Assembly: GCF_001640805.2 (NCBI RefSeq)
Contig: NC_066843.1
Location: 2,131,182 to 2,195,181, forward strand
DNA length: 64,000 nt
Reading direction: 5' to 3'
From: Lates calcarifer
Taxonomy: Eukaryota > Chordata > Actinopteri > Centropomidae
In this document: positions 11,984-60,912 of the stretch, piece by piece
Layout: every line of letters begins with the position of its first letter
Numbering within the stretch: position 1 is the first letter of the stretch
Translations under genes and position numbers: made by a program
The notes under the pieces: generated by a model
Told to the model about the DNA's origin: nothing
Seen by the model: only the letters and a program-made list of their open reading frames with translations
Database searches by the model: none

Positions 11984-12173
11984 TAGCCCAGTGGTTCCCA
12001 ACCTTTCTGTCTTATTACCCCTTGTCAGAGAGGGTTGTTCCCTTCTCAGATTTTTCCTTTGAATACTTTTATAAGCCTGAAGAGATGAAACTCCAAAGAT
12101 TTGAGAGAATTTGGGCGAAAAGAGAATTTTCTTCTTCTTCATCTCACAAAACCACAGATGGGAATCACTGCTC
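11984..12173. mobile_element. MITE-like element, copy 2 of the same family
   Basis: It begins within four bases of copy 1 with TAGCCCAGTGGTTCCCAACC and ends with ATGGGAATCACTGCT, whose complement AGCAGTGATTCCCAT matches the start. It is about 190 bp, shorter than copy 1, with a different interior (internally deleted or a different subfamily). The two lie end to end. Confidence 0.6.
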
Positions 12174-12539
12174 TTGTGGTATCAGGCAGAAAACTTTGTT
12201 CTCAGTAATAATTATTTCACTGGTTTCAGACATCAGCGGTCAGTGTTCATTAAATATCTCTTACTGGTTGTAATTTTTGCAATATCATCCGTACCACAAC
12301 TCTGCTGATGAAATATGCTTCTCCTCCACTGGCTCCACCTGAGAATGAATGGGAGTGTGGGATGAGACGTGTGAACGGTGTGGCACCGGTTAGGCAGGTG
12401 AAAAATGGCTGTTCATTATGTTATACCAACCATATCCTAGTTTCAGTAATTGGATGTACCGGTACATATGTGAGTGCAATATGAACGTCCATATGTGCAT
12501 GCACGTGCACGAGTGAGGGAAGGCGACATGTGACAGGAG

Positions 12540-12595
12540 GAACCAACGCCAGGATCCTCAGCCCACCACACACACACCAACACACACACACACTG
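12540..12595. repeat. CA-rich microsatellite
   Basis: Interrupted (CA)n repeats (CACACACACACCAACACACACACAC) lie in non-coding sequence. Confidence 0.85.
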
Positions 12596-12740
12596 ATCAT
12601 CACAACACGTAACACATCAACAAGCATGATGGAGGAATGCTCCTCAGGCTGAGGAGGAGCCTGATCAATAACTGATACATTCAGTCATTAAGCAGATTTA
12701 TTTTGTTTTTTAAACAGATGCTTGACTAATCCACGCCATC

Positions 12741-12741
12741 T

Positions 12742-12770
<29 letters not shown>
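12741..12770. repeat. (CA)n microsatellite
   Basis: This is an uninterrupted CA dinucleotide run of about 14 copies. Confidence 0.9.
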
Positions 12771-12772
<2 letters not shown>

Positions 12773-14639
12773 GTACTTCTATATGTGTGAGGACACTCGC
12801 TGATATAATACAGTGACTGAAGAGGTGAGGACAGGTCAAAACACGGCGTTACTGTGAAGGCTGAGGTCCTCACGAACACACTCTGGCAGTTTCACATGTG
12901 TACTCGTCACAAGGTTTAGTAATCCACTAATCCATTAAAAGTGTTGAGCAGCAGTTTCGTCCGACTCGTTTAATACGTGTATCAGTTACAGTTTGTCATA
13001 TAGGATTACTAGTCTTGTTAGTGGATACTTCTCAGACTCGCTGTGCTGCTGTGAGCAGCTCTGATCACTACATTCAACCACTTCACCCATGTGTTTGTCT
13101 TCATCTGTTTGTTTGTCTTTATCTTTCTCTTCTTTTTGCTCCCAAGTCAAACAAACAGATTACCTACAGGTGTGAGCAGAGGTGTTTTATTGTTGCTTGC
13201 TGATCTGCATCATGTTTTGTCAGAGATGTCATCGTTTTTAATCGATGAAATGTTTCAACAAGTGCTGAGGAAAGCATTTTATCTCGTTTGAAGACAGACT
13301 GCAGAGTATGTGACCAAGCATCAGTGGGTTTGTCCACACCTGCTGCTGCTGTTTCACAATAAAAGCTGAATTAATGAAGCAGAAACTATATGATGCTGGC
13401 TAAAACCTGATTATCCAGGACTAATCAACAACTACCCACAGCGCCAACGAGTGGCTTTGGTAGTCAACATATACATATACACACACACACACATACAGTG
13501 GATGCAGAGTTTGCACTCACTTAGCCACGCCTTTAGTCGTGTAATTAAAAGTCAGTGTGTCACATAAACACTGTGAAAACCTCCTCTCCCTCTCTAAATA
13601 CTTAATCAATCTGATGTATTACTGTAGTCAAACATGAACATGAACTCTGTCCCACCAATTACACATTATCCTAAGAAAGAAAGTGATGCAATTTATACAT
13701 TGGGTTTGAAAGGAAACAGAGGAGGAGAATGATTTAAATAATTAGGTGATTACGCAGCAGAAACTCTACTTGACTGATTAGTGATCTTGAAGGTTAAGTT
13801 CTTTAAGTAACATTTAAAATGGTCTCTTTTTTTAGGATTTCTAACTCATTGTTTGCACGTGAGGCTGTAGTGTGTTGGCGTGTGCTCGCAGCCTGCAGGC
13901 AGACTGAAACGACCTCTGGGTTTGTATCTCAGGGTTAGCGGCTGCTTTGTCAGCTGTCCAGCTCTTCCACAAACACTTAGAGCCGATCTGCTTAATCAAA
14001 TGTTAAAGACACCAGAGCTCACGCCATCTTCACTCTCTCTGCAGACAGAGGAGGAGGCTGACACAGGAAAGACAGAGGGAGGGAAACGAGGGGAACTGGC
14101 CAAAAAGATTTTTTAAAAAACAAAGCTAAGTGGGCATGCCTGCACAGACAACTGTTTCAAATGGATATAGTGGTGATTGACAGCCAGTCACAGGCATCAG
14201 AGGCAGTAAAACATTTACTGCAGAGGAGGGACGGAGCTTTCAGGATATCAGAGCAATCTATCCAAGGTCAGGAGAGAGGAGGAGTAGTAAATTTCACCCA
14301 GAATCAGGCACTGCTGCATCACCACGTGATCCTTTTCCCGCCAAATTTATAGAGCTCTGACAGGCCACTTTTACATGTTCGAGCACAGATCCGTGTTGCG
14401 ATACTGCAGGAGCAGAAGTCCTCAGGGTGCTCTCACGCTATGCAGGCTATCTGATGAGATCTTTAACTCGGGGGAAGAAGAAGTCTGGCAGGCTGCGTTG
14501 CTCTCCCTCTCTAAGTTTATGGCTGGGCTCACGGGCACAACAGAGACTACAGGGCCATTTATATTCATGGCGCAGCGCCGCTTGCACCTCGTCTAACGTC
14601 TTGTCCCTGTTGAGAAGGAAAACTGACACACCGTAGGCT

Positions 14640-14653
14640 GGGGGGGGGGGGGG
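14640..14653. repeat. Poly-G run
   Basis: Fourteen consecutive G residues. The exact length is likely unreliable in any assembly. Confidence 0.9.
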
Positions 14654-15028
14654 CAGGCATCTCCTCTCTTTCCTTGTCATTCTCCTGCCTCTTGTGGATA
14701 CTGACACCAACCTGAGTGTTTGTGCATGTGTGGCGCAGGCGGGTGCATATGCAATTTGTAATACAGGAAATTGATTAGCCTAATCGCTTTCTATTCACAG
14801 CTGCATGTGTGCCGCTTAATTTTTCACAATTAGCCCTGAGCAGTGACACGGTGGGGAGCGCCTCCATGAAGGATGATGACAATGATAACCTTAGAACCGA
14901 AGCCTGCAAAGCGAGGCCGGTGAGACAGCTCTCGGCGTCCAAACAGAAAGAGCAGTTTGACTTTGCGTGATGAATCTCAAGAAATTAGGTTGAATACTCT
15001 GCACTACAGTCTAACAACAAGTGACACA

Positions 15029-15170
15029 GGGCGTCCTGGTGGCTCAGTTGGCAGAGGCAGCTCGTGATCGTGACGTAGTTAAGATTTATTCTGGCTTTCT
15101 TTGTCACATGCCTCCTCCCTCCCTCTCCCATCCCTCTTGTCACTCTCTGTTGTCACCTAACAAATGCAGC
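15029..15170 (+). mobile_element. tRNA-derived SINE-like fragment
   Basis: It starts GGGCGTCCTGGTGGCTCAG followed by TTGGCAGAGGCAG, which resembles a tRNA 5' half with an A box (TGGCTCAGTTGGCAGAG). It continues into TTTGTCACATGCCTCCTCCC and CACTCTCTGTTGTCACCTAA, the usual pyrimidine-rich tail region of a widespread fish repeat. The middle is degraded and no intact B box is clear, so it is an old fragment. Confidence 0.6.
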
Positions 15171-18100
15171 CAAACTGCTCAACAGATCTAGGGGAGATGC
15201 TCTAAAGAAGGCACAACGTTCAGCACTAGACTGGCTCTAGAAAGTTGCATAAATGCACTTTGCAAAGGATGAAGAGTTGTTTTTATTTTCCTGGAGTCTG
15301 TTTATTGCAGAGAGAAATCAATACATCATCTCCGGAGAAAACTATAAAAGCCAGAGTTGTTTATGACATGCTCCGATTGCTTTCCATAGAATGGTTTTAC
15401 ATGTTTTAGCTGTGATTAGAAGAACCGGGTCTGTCTGTCACTCAGTTTTTACAATATCTGACAAACCACAGCACCAGTCAACCAGCTGATAACAACAGCA
15501 TTCCACTTTACAAAAATGTGGATTAAAATAGTTTCTCCTTCTCTTTTTCTGTTCATTCTTACTCTAAATTTCCTCCATACAGATATTTCTTTCAGCTCAG
15601 AGCATTACATTACATTAATCAATACTAAAATGACCCTGTAGTGAAAATGGGTCACTCAGATAGAAGTATTACCATAATGTTCTACAGAGCGCTGCAGACA
15701 GTTTCAGCTCATTGTCTCTGGGTTTTGGTGTTTTGGCCGGAGCTGAATGGCAGGCGGACAGAGTTAGAGACTAGCTGGAGAACACAGTGGAACATTTGGA
15801 CACAAAAACAACTGTGTGTGTCTGCTGGGTGTGACAGTGGGCAACTGCCATAACAACTTCATAGGTCAGTGATGGAGACGGGCGACAAATTAAAGGGAAA
15901 AGTTGGAAGATGACAATGCTGGGTCACTAAGCGGTTAGATCAGTGTGAAAATGATGTGGATCAACACCAGAGGGAGATTGTGGACCAGCAGAGTCCAGAG
16001 ACTGGGAGAATCAATGCCAAGGAGCAATGAAACATTATGTTGACTTTTCCTTTTAATTTCACCCTGGTTAGAGATGAAATCCTTGTTTGTTAAAACATTG
16101 TATTCACTGTAGTTTGGATGGTGGATTGTTGTTAGACATAAAGGCTTTCAGATTGGATTACCTCCTAACACGAGCTGTGGGGCTGTTTTTGTTGGTTTTG
16201 GTTTTTTAAACACTGGATTTCAATTTTTTACTTCACAACAAATCACAAACACGAGTTGGAAAATCCTCCCTCATAATATGCTATTATAGTGTGTTACTTC
16301 ATCATTTTAACGACGTCACGTGGAATGAAAACAGTTGACAGGTTCTGTGGATTATCCTGATCCACAGGACATTGTTTCTGTAAGCACATGTGGCTGTTTT
16401 TCAAACCAAAAAAATGTTAGAATTTAAAAACTTCAGCACATAAAAATTATTATCTGCACTGCTAGACATCACTGAGAGCAGCTGAGAAAATATGCTGGAT
16501 GCAATTTAGGGGAACTGGCCCTTTAAACTCATTTTAGTTGAGTTTATTTTACACACATGCTTCAAACACACGAGCAAAAAAGAGGGAGAAAACATTGTTG
16601 GTGAAATTTAAAGCGTACACACAGGGTAGATTACAAACAAAGTGGTATGCTCATATGTGGATTAGAGCATGTATACATGTGTGTGTGTGTGTGTGTCATA
16701 GGTCAGCTGTATGTGTGGCCAGCCATTGAGCCAACTGATGACAGCTGGACCGGTGGCAGGGGTGGAGGCGGTGGAGAGGGAGGGGTCTGGTTCTGCTCGG
16801 GCAGCCACAGTTTCAGCTTAACCAGAGTCTTACATTGATCCCTGCTCCAAATACAGACACACACACACACAAGGCTGAGCATAGGGGCCCACCAAAGACT
16901 GATGGAGGGCTCCTCCGCCGCCCTCCATGTCGCCCGTCACTGCGGGTTTAGAGCCAGGTCAGGCAGCAGGGTCAAAGTAGGAATATTAATATCAGAGCAC
17001 CGTGTCAAGGCCTTTAAGCCTCAGGTAAACATCCACCCATGTGTTATGGCAAAATGGATTACATTCACAACACCATTGTAATCTGCAGCCTCACAAAGAT
17101 TATTACCCTCAAACACTTGCACGTACAATCTGTTCAATCTCGCTACACGGCGCGCTGATAAAGTGAAAGCCGTCAGATGGAGCGTCACACTCGCAATAAA
17201 TGTGATAAAGCACAGAGGAGAGATATATATCAAACATCTGTCCAATGACAAGCCAGCGCACGGACCTGCGTCCTTGGAGGAAAAAAAATCCTTTATGGCA
17301 TTTTGGTGTAAATGATGATCTTGTTTGAACCGCGCTGATCCATTCACTGCATTATCAAACCACCGAGACTTCACTCAACGGTTTTAATGTGAAGCAACAC
17401 AAAAGACTGGAGCTGAGTGACGTGATCAAGGTTATATCATATATGCTGGAGAGGGAGCTCCAGCGCTAGATGGGATTTCAAAGACAGAACTGTAATAAAG
17501 CACAACTACATGGCTCTCCATCTGCTGTGGCATTTAAAACTTGCTGATCACGGCCCCTCTGATACTATAGAGTCAGAAAATCCAACTGCTCGGTTCAGCT
17601 CCACTTCCCTCCTGAATATTTAAATCCTTTAATGCACAGAGACACCAGCTAAAGCCTGAATACCCTTCCACTGATTCCGATTGCAGTGTGTGAAAATTTA
17701 CAAGACATTTAAGGACCCCCCATCACTTATACCCCCCCGGCTCTTATACAGACAGAGCAGTAAAGATCACATCAGATTTATAGGGATTTCACACACACAG
17801 GTTTTCATCCCACGGCAGATCAATCACTTGTCGTTTGTAGTTAATGTAGAAGCGTCCATGTCTTAAATGTCTTCAGTGCTATTGGCAGAAACAAAGTCAG
17901 GGGGTCTGCGACAGAAACTGAGTGAACGCTTGATGTACGTCTGTCTTCAGGGGTCAGTAGAAACAAATAAATCCCTGGTGGTTTGAACTGCAAAGTCCGC
18001 CACTGGTGGTTCCACGTTAGGCACACCTCTGTGGGAAAAGCTTGGTCTTATACTTTTTCATATGACAGCGTGAGGGTGCCATTAATCACATGGCCATGAT

Positions 18101-20577
18101 ACAGAAAATTGTACCATAAAGAACAGAGCAGTAAATCAACAGACAGGTTTAACTGCTCCAGAGTCGGTCGCTGCAGGAATCAGAAATCCTGAAAACTGAC
18201 CTTCAGAAATCAGAACAATCAAAGGTGTTTTGTCCAAATGAGCTGAAACATGAGTTACAGATGATGTGTCAATGTGTTGGACCTCACCCTTACTTCCCAC
18301 CTTGACACATAACAGCCTCACTATTTTCTGCCGTGACCTTAGTGTTGAGCATAAATCTGCAGCAGAATACGTCCAGTGTGATCCCCAGGGGATCTAACTT
18401 AGGCGTTTTTTTAATTTCCTGTATGAGAAGTATTATATTTTCCTACAACAATAAATCAAACCTGAAAAGCTGATTGGATAAGACAAAATTGATGGATCCC
18501 ACCACCATCAGTCACCCTAAACTAACTCACTCCGTTAAAGGATAATCCTGAAAAAAAAAAGAGGCATTAATTGCACCACAATGGGAGTGAAGTGAAACTT
18601 CTGTTTTTCAGACTGCGACTGGAATTAAACACGAATTGTGAGGTTCTGGGGTTGTGAGCAAACACGGAGGAGAGCATTAATGTTTGATTAGATATTTGCA
18701 ACCTTAATGGCGTGACTGCAAGAGTTGCTTGTGCACTCAGCTGTCCCCACAGAGGGCTGCTAAATTCAGCTTTGGCTTCAGTATTTGTTTCCTAAATGTC
18801 ACAGCATCAGAGGTTCTGAATGAACTGCCAACATGCAACTGTATGTCGCTTTTATTTAAAAGGTTCAAGCACATAAATTTCATGGACTGGCACTTGCAGG
18901 GATACTAAAATTGTGAAGCATGGAGTTGTCTAATGGACTGAGAAATCATATGTTAAAGTCCAGCATCAAATACAGTCCTGTCTTCCCATCCCTTCCTGCA
19001 CTTTCTACAGTCTGACAAATAAAGAGTCAATTATAACACATCCTCTGAACGGTGGCCATTTTAGAACATGTCAGGTTCAGTTTGTCCAGCTCAGCTCCAC
19101 ACTGACAGACTGTTCCCAGGCTCAGCTGTTCTTTGAGGTGAATGTTTAGCAGTTTCACTTGTTATTAGCTTTACGTTTATCTGGATCTGATGGACATTTA
19201 GGCATCATTTTGAGAGGTATGCAGCATGAGCCTGTGTAAAGGATACAGGGAACCAGAATCATTAGGATTCCACTCTTGGGACCAAATTTCAAAAGAACCC
19301 CACAGCAATCACCTGGATTTTCACTCTGGTATTTTAAGTGCTAAGCTGTTGAAACTGATCCTGAACTGATCGACTATCGCTGCCAAACTTACTGCCACAA
19401 ACATCACAGGAATAGCTAAAATCCATAGCACTGTGATTGTTATTGGAAATTAAAACCGAGGCTTTTTTTCTTGGACTTGTGGAGCAGTTCACTCTAATGT
19501 TTGTTATTTGGAATACTGCGATTGAAAAACTAGGCCTAGGCCTATTTATTAACTCCATTTCCATTACTCAGCACCAGGCCATGTGGAGCTGTGCCAGACT
19601 CAGTCTCATGAATATAAAGTTTTGTCTTAATGCTTTTGAATACAAATGTTACAAAGCTAACAGGATGTTTGCCGCTTGGCTGAGGCTCTGTAGTGGCCTA
19701 TAACTAATGTTAGAAGCTGTTTTAGAGGACCGGCTAAGAACAGCCAAACGACTGAGGTCTACATTTGGCCTAGTTTCAATTCCTCTTGTGTCTTCTGCAA
19801 CAGAGACCAAACAGGGATAAGATGGATAGCAGGAGACGTGGACATATTCATGACGACGATCTGCCTGAGCGGGCAGGGTCACAGACAGATGCTGGGCTGC
19901 AGATACATCCATGATTTTGGTTCTTGATATTGTTCTGTTTATCGGAGATGGGTCACCAGATACTTAAGATGGATCACAGAAACAGTGGCTGTGCTACAGC
20001 TCACAGGGAAACTGAACACCTCTGATATGACACTGAATCAGATCAGTGGACACACACCAACTATGTCAGACTGTGGGTATTTCTGGATGCCAATTTTTTT
20101 TTTTTTTTTTTTTTTTTTGCTCGTCACCTCTATTTGCTCTCACCATACTCATGATGCTGATTAATCTACAGACTAGTTTAATGGCTGTGGATTTAAAGAG
20201 ATTAGCATGGCTGTAGTTTTTAATCAGAGCTTAGTTTAACATATTCACACAGGTGATGGCAAAACCAGACATGACCGTTGTAATGATGTGGTGGTAAATG
20301 AATCCTGAGTCTTGTAATAGTCGAGGTCAAAGTGTAAGTTGTGGTTCAAGAGGAGTCTAATTAATAAACTGTATCACACAAGCTCAGAAAGCACTTACAT
20401 TGTGTCTCCATCTGACTTTAATACTCATGCAATACATCCTACATTTATGCAGACTGTCATCATCTCTATGGGATTTTCAGGCTGTTGTTTTTGGAGTTTT
20501 TGTATTGAAAGGTGTTTCTGCTGTTTTGTAAAATCCTCATTTGTCATCGGGGGCTGGAAAATATTAAATACTCCATC
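15171..20577. other. Intergenic, no gene seen
   Basis: No coding signal was recognised. The block from about 15,640 to 16,520 has the texture of an interspersed repeat (with a hairpin CTGTGGAT-7 nt-ATCCACAG at 16,345-16,367), but I cannot name it. A (GT)n tract lies at about 16,678-16,696, an (AC)n tract near 16,857-16,872 and a run of about 25 T at 20,094-20,118. Confidence 0.45.
20094..20118. repeat. Poly-T run
   Basis: About 25 consecutive T residues, possibly the poly(A) end of a reverse-oriented retrotransposed sequence or a simple homopolymer. Confidence 0.85.
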
Positions 20578-20662
20578 TCCACTCACCCAGTGCATGATGG
20601 GATAGGTTACAGCCCCCTACAACCCTGAACATAAGCTGTATTAAAAATGGATGGATGGATTA
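20578..20662 (+). mobile_element. LINE/SINE 3' tail with GGATGGATGGAT end
   Basis: The sequence CAGTGCATGATGGGATAGGT, then ACAGCCCCCTACAACCCTGA, ends in an AAAAATGGATGGATGGATT tail. This matches the 3' end typical of a very common fish retroposon family (GGATAGGCTCCAGCCCCC...ATGGATGGATGG). Only the tail is present. Confidence 0.7.
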
Positions 20663-22848
20663 ACTGCAGCAAGCTGTGTTTAAAAAACTGGGAAATCAGC
20701 AGATGAATACTGAAATGAAAATACTATATAATTAATTTAGTTCATCAAAGCACAAAATAACAACTACACATCTAGTGACACGTTAATACAGTTACTTAGT
20801 AACCTGCTGAATTTTCTGATTTCAAAACTTTTCTAAACTGCATTCTGTTTTAATCAAGTTTATGCTGCATACCTCATTTTAATGTATTCTAAAAAGATTC
20901 AGCAAAAACTTCCCACCCAGTTCAAATAAATCTCAAATAAAATAAAAACAAGATGATATGAGACTTCAGCAGTCTAACGAAAAAATTATCGAGTGGCTAT
21001 CTTCCAAACTTGCTGTCTTTTTATAATAAAATTCAGCAATTCACCACTGTTTGTTGAAGCTCGAAGATAAAACTTTGTGCCAGCAACTTTTCATTTCTCT
21101 AACTCATACCTCAAATTAGCATCAACTGAAATTTATTTCTAGAGGAAACAAAGTGTGGATTTTGTCTACCATCCCTTACACTGAAATCATTTCAGGGATC
21201 TCCTTGTGGTTGGTTCATGGTGTTGCCTGTTGGCAGGAAACAAAAAATGAACAGAGGCCTCTTGCAACACTTTGTCGACCCATCCATCCACATCAGCTGC
21301 CTCCCTGTGAAGTTTTGTGGGGCTATAACGAGACAAGAGTCATAATTCACACAGCCTCTGCTTTGTCAGTCAAACATAAACATATCTGATATTTACCGAT
21401 TCAGATAAATGATTGTTGTCATTTTTCTTCGGTGGACACGTTTATGTTAAAGCACATATGAACACAGTATTATTACAGAATCATTTTTATGGTGATGCAG
21501 CAGAGTCTCACTGGAGGTCTCTGTTGGTTCTTTGTCTAATGAGCTACAGAACATTGTTAAGGTCATTGGTTTTGGTGTAATCTTTGTACTTCAGAGGTCA
21601 GTAAAGGTCAAAGATTCATGTCTGGCTGTTTGAGTGTTGATAGTAGAAATTGCTGAGGAGCGTTTGACTGGTCAGCAGTTTGACTGATAATGACACAGAG
21701 GAGCACAGGTTTATCAGCATGTGAGGCTGCAGATCCATGGAGGAGCGTATTGATCATGTAGCAGAAGATGGGACAGGTGCACATTGTTAAACAGCCGCAG
21801 CAGAGGCGTCCGTGCCCAGAATATAAAAGCAGTCATTAAACACTGCGTCGATGAGACCTCACCTCTCAGCCAGATGCATTTACCGCCGCAGCCTCACGTT
21901 AATGAGCTGGATCAGGAATCAGCTGGAGAACCTGACACCTCAGCAGCAACACATCGATACACCACAGTTTTTTATGTGGCTTCAAACTCATATGGTCACC
22001 ATCAGAAAATGAAGAGGTGGAGAACTTGAGTTTAGGATGCAACAAAATGAGATTTGACTGTGCACTGAGTGGAAACTGAGCTGCTGCTACTGCAAGACAT
22101 GATACGGAAACAAGCTAATATAAATAAAAAGAAAGAACAGGGTTAGCATTTTTTGAAAGGACTACTAAATAAATGAGAGGTACATTACTGCATGAGGAAA
22201 AACCAATGCATGAGATTATAATACATATATAACATTCTGTGCCAAGTGTGTATTAAAATGTGCTCATATTCTCATCACTGAGTCTGCAGAGGCCATACAT
22301 ACTGAGCAGGAGGAAGCAGAAAATTCTATTCACCTTATCAACAATATTCAATTTACAGGAGCAGATACCATATGTACAGGCTGAACATGCAGATGTGGAT
22401 ATTTGCATTATTGCCTGTTCAGTTTATCAAACTGTCCAGATGTCAGTAGTGCCACAGTCTAAACCACAAGGAAAAGAAATAATGTGATGGTGCGATAAAA
22501 ACCCCGGCAGTGAATGGCAGCTAATTCTGTAAAGAAACTGCTTCCACCATATGTCACCCACTAGAGGGGGATAAGCACATCTTAAATGTTTGTTAGTCAA
22601 ACAACAGTGAAGATAGAGAATACAAAGACACTGCTGCTTTTTGAAATGCTGTCTCATAAAATCTCATCTGTCATTAGATTATTTTCAATGGAACAATAAA
22701 TGTGGTCGTTCTGACGTATTTTGAAGCAACTTCCTCAGTCTCATCACTTTCTTATGCTCCCTTGTATTTGTACTGACTTTGCAGATAAGACTCCACACTT
22801 CGTGTGCTTGTGTTAATAATGTTGTGGGGACAGATGTCAGTTCAAACT
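20663..22848. other. Intergenic, no gene seen
   Basis: Nothing recognisable was found. The sequence is AT-rich, with short chance open frames only. Confidence 0.45.
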
Positions 22849-23220
22849 AGGGCTGCAACTACTGATTATTTTTTATTATCAAAACATATATTATTTTTGA
22901 TTCAATATTTAATCTATGAAATGTCCAATAAAATTAGCAAAAAAATAAAAAATACCCATCACAGTTTCCCAGAGTCCAAGGTGTCGTCCTCAAATGTCTT
23001 GTCTTGTTCAAACCCAAACATATTTAGTTTGCTGTGACAGAAAACAAAGGAAAGCAGCAGAGTTTCTCCTCTGAGAAGCTGAAACCAGAGGATGTTTTTT
23101 CACTACATTGGTTTGAAAAATGCCTGAAACGATAATCAACTATAAAAATAGTCACCAATTATTTTTTTCTGTCCATCAGCTAATCAATTATTAATTAACA
23201 GTCACGTATTGAGGCTGTAA
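22849..23220 (+). mobile_element. Fish MITE-like repeat (AGGGCTGCAACTA family), near full length
   Basis: It starts AGGGCTGCAACTACTGATTA and carries the typical interior blocks CACAGTTTCCCAGAGTCCAA, TCCTCAAATGTCTTGT and GAAGCTGAAACCAGAGGATG. It ends with AATCAACTATAAAAATAGTC, ATCAGCTAATCAATTATTAA and GAGGCTGTAA. The termini are weakly inverted (AGGGCTGCAAC versus a GGCTGTAA end). The family is very common in fish genomes. No coding capacity and no clear target-site duplication were seen. Confidence 0.7.
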
Positions 23221-25863
23221 CCTCTCAAACCTTTCCACACAGTGCAGACTGAGCCTGGGGACCTGCCAGCCCCACAACTTCTCCTCAGGCCAGAGTCCCT
23301 ATAAATAAACTACCTAAGTAACCTAAATGAACCTAAATATTCAGTATCATTCCAGCTCAAACCAGCAGCGCAGGTGGTTTGGGACACATTCTTTCCAGAT
23401 GCTGAAATGGTGAAAATGCATCTTTACTCCTCCCAGCAGTTAAATATCTGTGGAAATGGCCACTTCCACATTCACGTCCCTGTGATTACAGCGAGTGATA
23501 ATGACACTGAAACGATCTAAATACTGAAATTATCTACACATCATTTTCCAGGAAGCTCCATCAGTTGCTATGTTACATGAATACTGAGGTTCTGAAGGAG
23601 CTTGTGTTAAATGTGTCGTAGCAGCAGGTCTATATGTAACATAAGGGCAGCAGGTTTAGGTAATAACTGATTCCATTCACTCAGTGTCCAGGTACAGTAT
23701 GACTCATGCTGAATCCAGTTTGTAGCAGCATCATGACGCAAACACCAACCTGTCTCCTGCTCTCGGATCAAACTACAGTATGTACCATGTGTTACAACCG
23801 GGCCTCAGAGCCAAATGGACTGTGAGTCGTGATAATTCAGAATGGATGTACCTAGTAATGGATGTCCACTGTGACTTTTGATCCCCAGCAACAAAACTGA
23901 AGCCTTCAGCTCTTGTATACAATGGAGTGTTTTTGGAGGATTTATCATGAGCACAGATGAAAAGCCTCTTTCCTTTACGTATCGGTGCAGTTTACACATT
24001 CAGCTGAATTTTAGAGTTTCAGGGGTCAGTGCCCAGTAAATCTACAGAGTCGATCTGCAATTCAGCTGCGTCATAAAGCTTAGAAGACTGTCCAGAATCT
24101 AAACATCAGATCAGATACAAACTAAAAGCTGCTGTGATAAGTGGGTCTCTGTTGTTATTTTGGTATTAGGATGCACAGCTGACAATTCAAAGCCTTTGTC
24201 ACGAACTTATCGATGACTCATTCTGTGTTTGGTTTAATGCTATATCCACCATCTCAGGATTCGACCTTCGTGTATCTGCCTCAGCTGTTTCCCTGCCTTG
24301 ATTAAACACATGGAAGGTCAGAGCTTTTAAGCATTTTGACCACGTACGTTGCTCCCCGTCAAAGACATTAACCCTAAACTATTCTGCTGCTGTCGCAGCT
24401 GAAACATGGCTCGTGTCATTGAAAGGAATGTGGCAGATGCCCTCTCAGGGTGGAGACTAATCAATTTATAAAATGATTTATGAGGCAGCACCTACCTGGA
24501 GAATCACATGTAGGACATAGCATGTACAGCTTCGCACGCATGTGTGATGTCTTTTATTTGGATTTCAGCATGTGACATGACTGGGAAAACGACACAACGA
24601 TAAATATTCCAGAGACGTGCCAACGACATGTCTGCTCCTCTGCAGCCGGCCTGTCCACCTACCTGCCTGCTCCGCTTATGTTTTCTATGAGGAGCTCGCT
24701 GCTCAGTCCCACACAGGAAGTTAAACAGAGAGGGAACTGCGCCACACGGCCGCACTGAGCCTCGTGCAATAGCCAAATCTCTTGATAAGTTTATACACTA
24801 CAATCAAGCCGTAGGCCATGACGCCTGGCAGGGATTACCAAGGGATTACAATATATTCACCCCACTGGGATTCCATCACATGGTGGATCAGATCTCTGTG
24901 ACAGGGGACCAGTGTGCAGCACTCCCTCAGGGCCACAAACACTACTGTGACAGATTTGACAAAGAGCCTAAATCTGTCTGACAGCTCAACACAAACCACT
25001 GTCTGGCTACAATGTGAATGTTAAACTAATGCTACAGGGTTTGACATCACAGAGCTCTGCCATGGCGTTTCTCCTCCATTACCTTCCAGAGGGCAGAAAG
25101 CAAAGCAATTAGCTTTTTGGAAGAAATTAAGATAGTTTGGCCAAGAGTTACTGGTTGCAATCCAGTCCATTAGTGATGCAATGTTGCACAAAGAGCTTGG
25201 ATTTGTTCAAAGGCCAACTAGGGGATTTCAATTCCTTTGTAAATATAGACTTTGCTGTCTGAATAATTAAAATGCCAGTTTCAAAACTAGAGGCTGAAAA
25301 ACTTTCCCAAACAGCTTACATATCATAATAATGAGACAATGGATGTGAATTAATCAGCAAGGCCAAAACCATGCATGCAGACCTTTGGCAGATTAAGTTT
25401 GAATGCTGAAAAATTAAGCAACAGCTTCAAAAGTAATGTCACGAGAGAAAAATGATAAATCCTCTTGTTCTCCATTTGTTGCATTAAACACTGGACACCA
25501 TCTGTTGGGTTGGACCACAGAATACAACAGCAGCAGGGTGGCAGCTGCCATCCTAAGACGCAACAGCCTGGCCACAGCCTCATGTTGCACGCTGACACAC
25601 TCTAAAAATACTACTCTGCGCTCCGTTAATGGGCTCTTACACTGTCTTAGTTATGGCAGGCAGAGCAGCACACTGAGAGATGAAGCTAAAAGGTCATTAA
25701 TCAAAATAAACCAACTCTAAACAAAAGGCAGGTTGGTTGGCCGGCCAGCTGGGATTACTCAGTATTATCACAGCATTTCAGAAAAAGACGACGACTCGTC
25801 CCGTGTATCTAATATGTCAATCCCTTCTCCTGACCCCTTCCTCCACTCTGACCCCTCCTCCAG
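23221..25863. other. Region immediately upstream of the first coding exon
   Basis: No gene was recognised. The last ~35 bases (to 25,863) form a pyrimidine-rich tract, CCCCTTCCTCCACTCTGACC then CCTCCTCCAG, that serves as the 3' splice site for the ATG-containing exon. This sequence is therefore probably the end of an intron in the 5' UTR of grin2c. Confidence 0.55.
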
Positions 25864-25879
25864 GCAGTAGGTGACTGAG

Positions 25880-60912
<35,033 letters not shown>

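Larger units (their letters stand above)
12174..15028. other. Intergenic, simple repeats only
   Basis: No gene was recognised. It contains the CA repeats listed separately, an (AC)n tract near 13,478-13,492 and a run of 14 G at 14,640-14,653. Open frames here are short and show no family similarity. Confidence 0.5.

Noticed and set aside
17021..17374. 117-codon minus-strand open frame
   Set aside because: The product resembles no known family and the region looks non-coding. A conserved element is possible but cannot be shown here.
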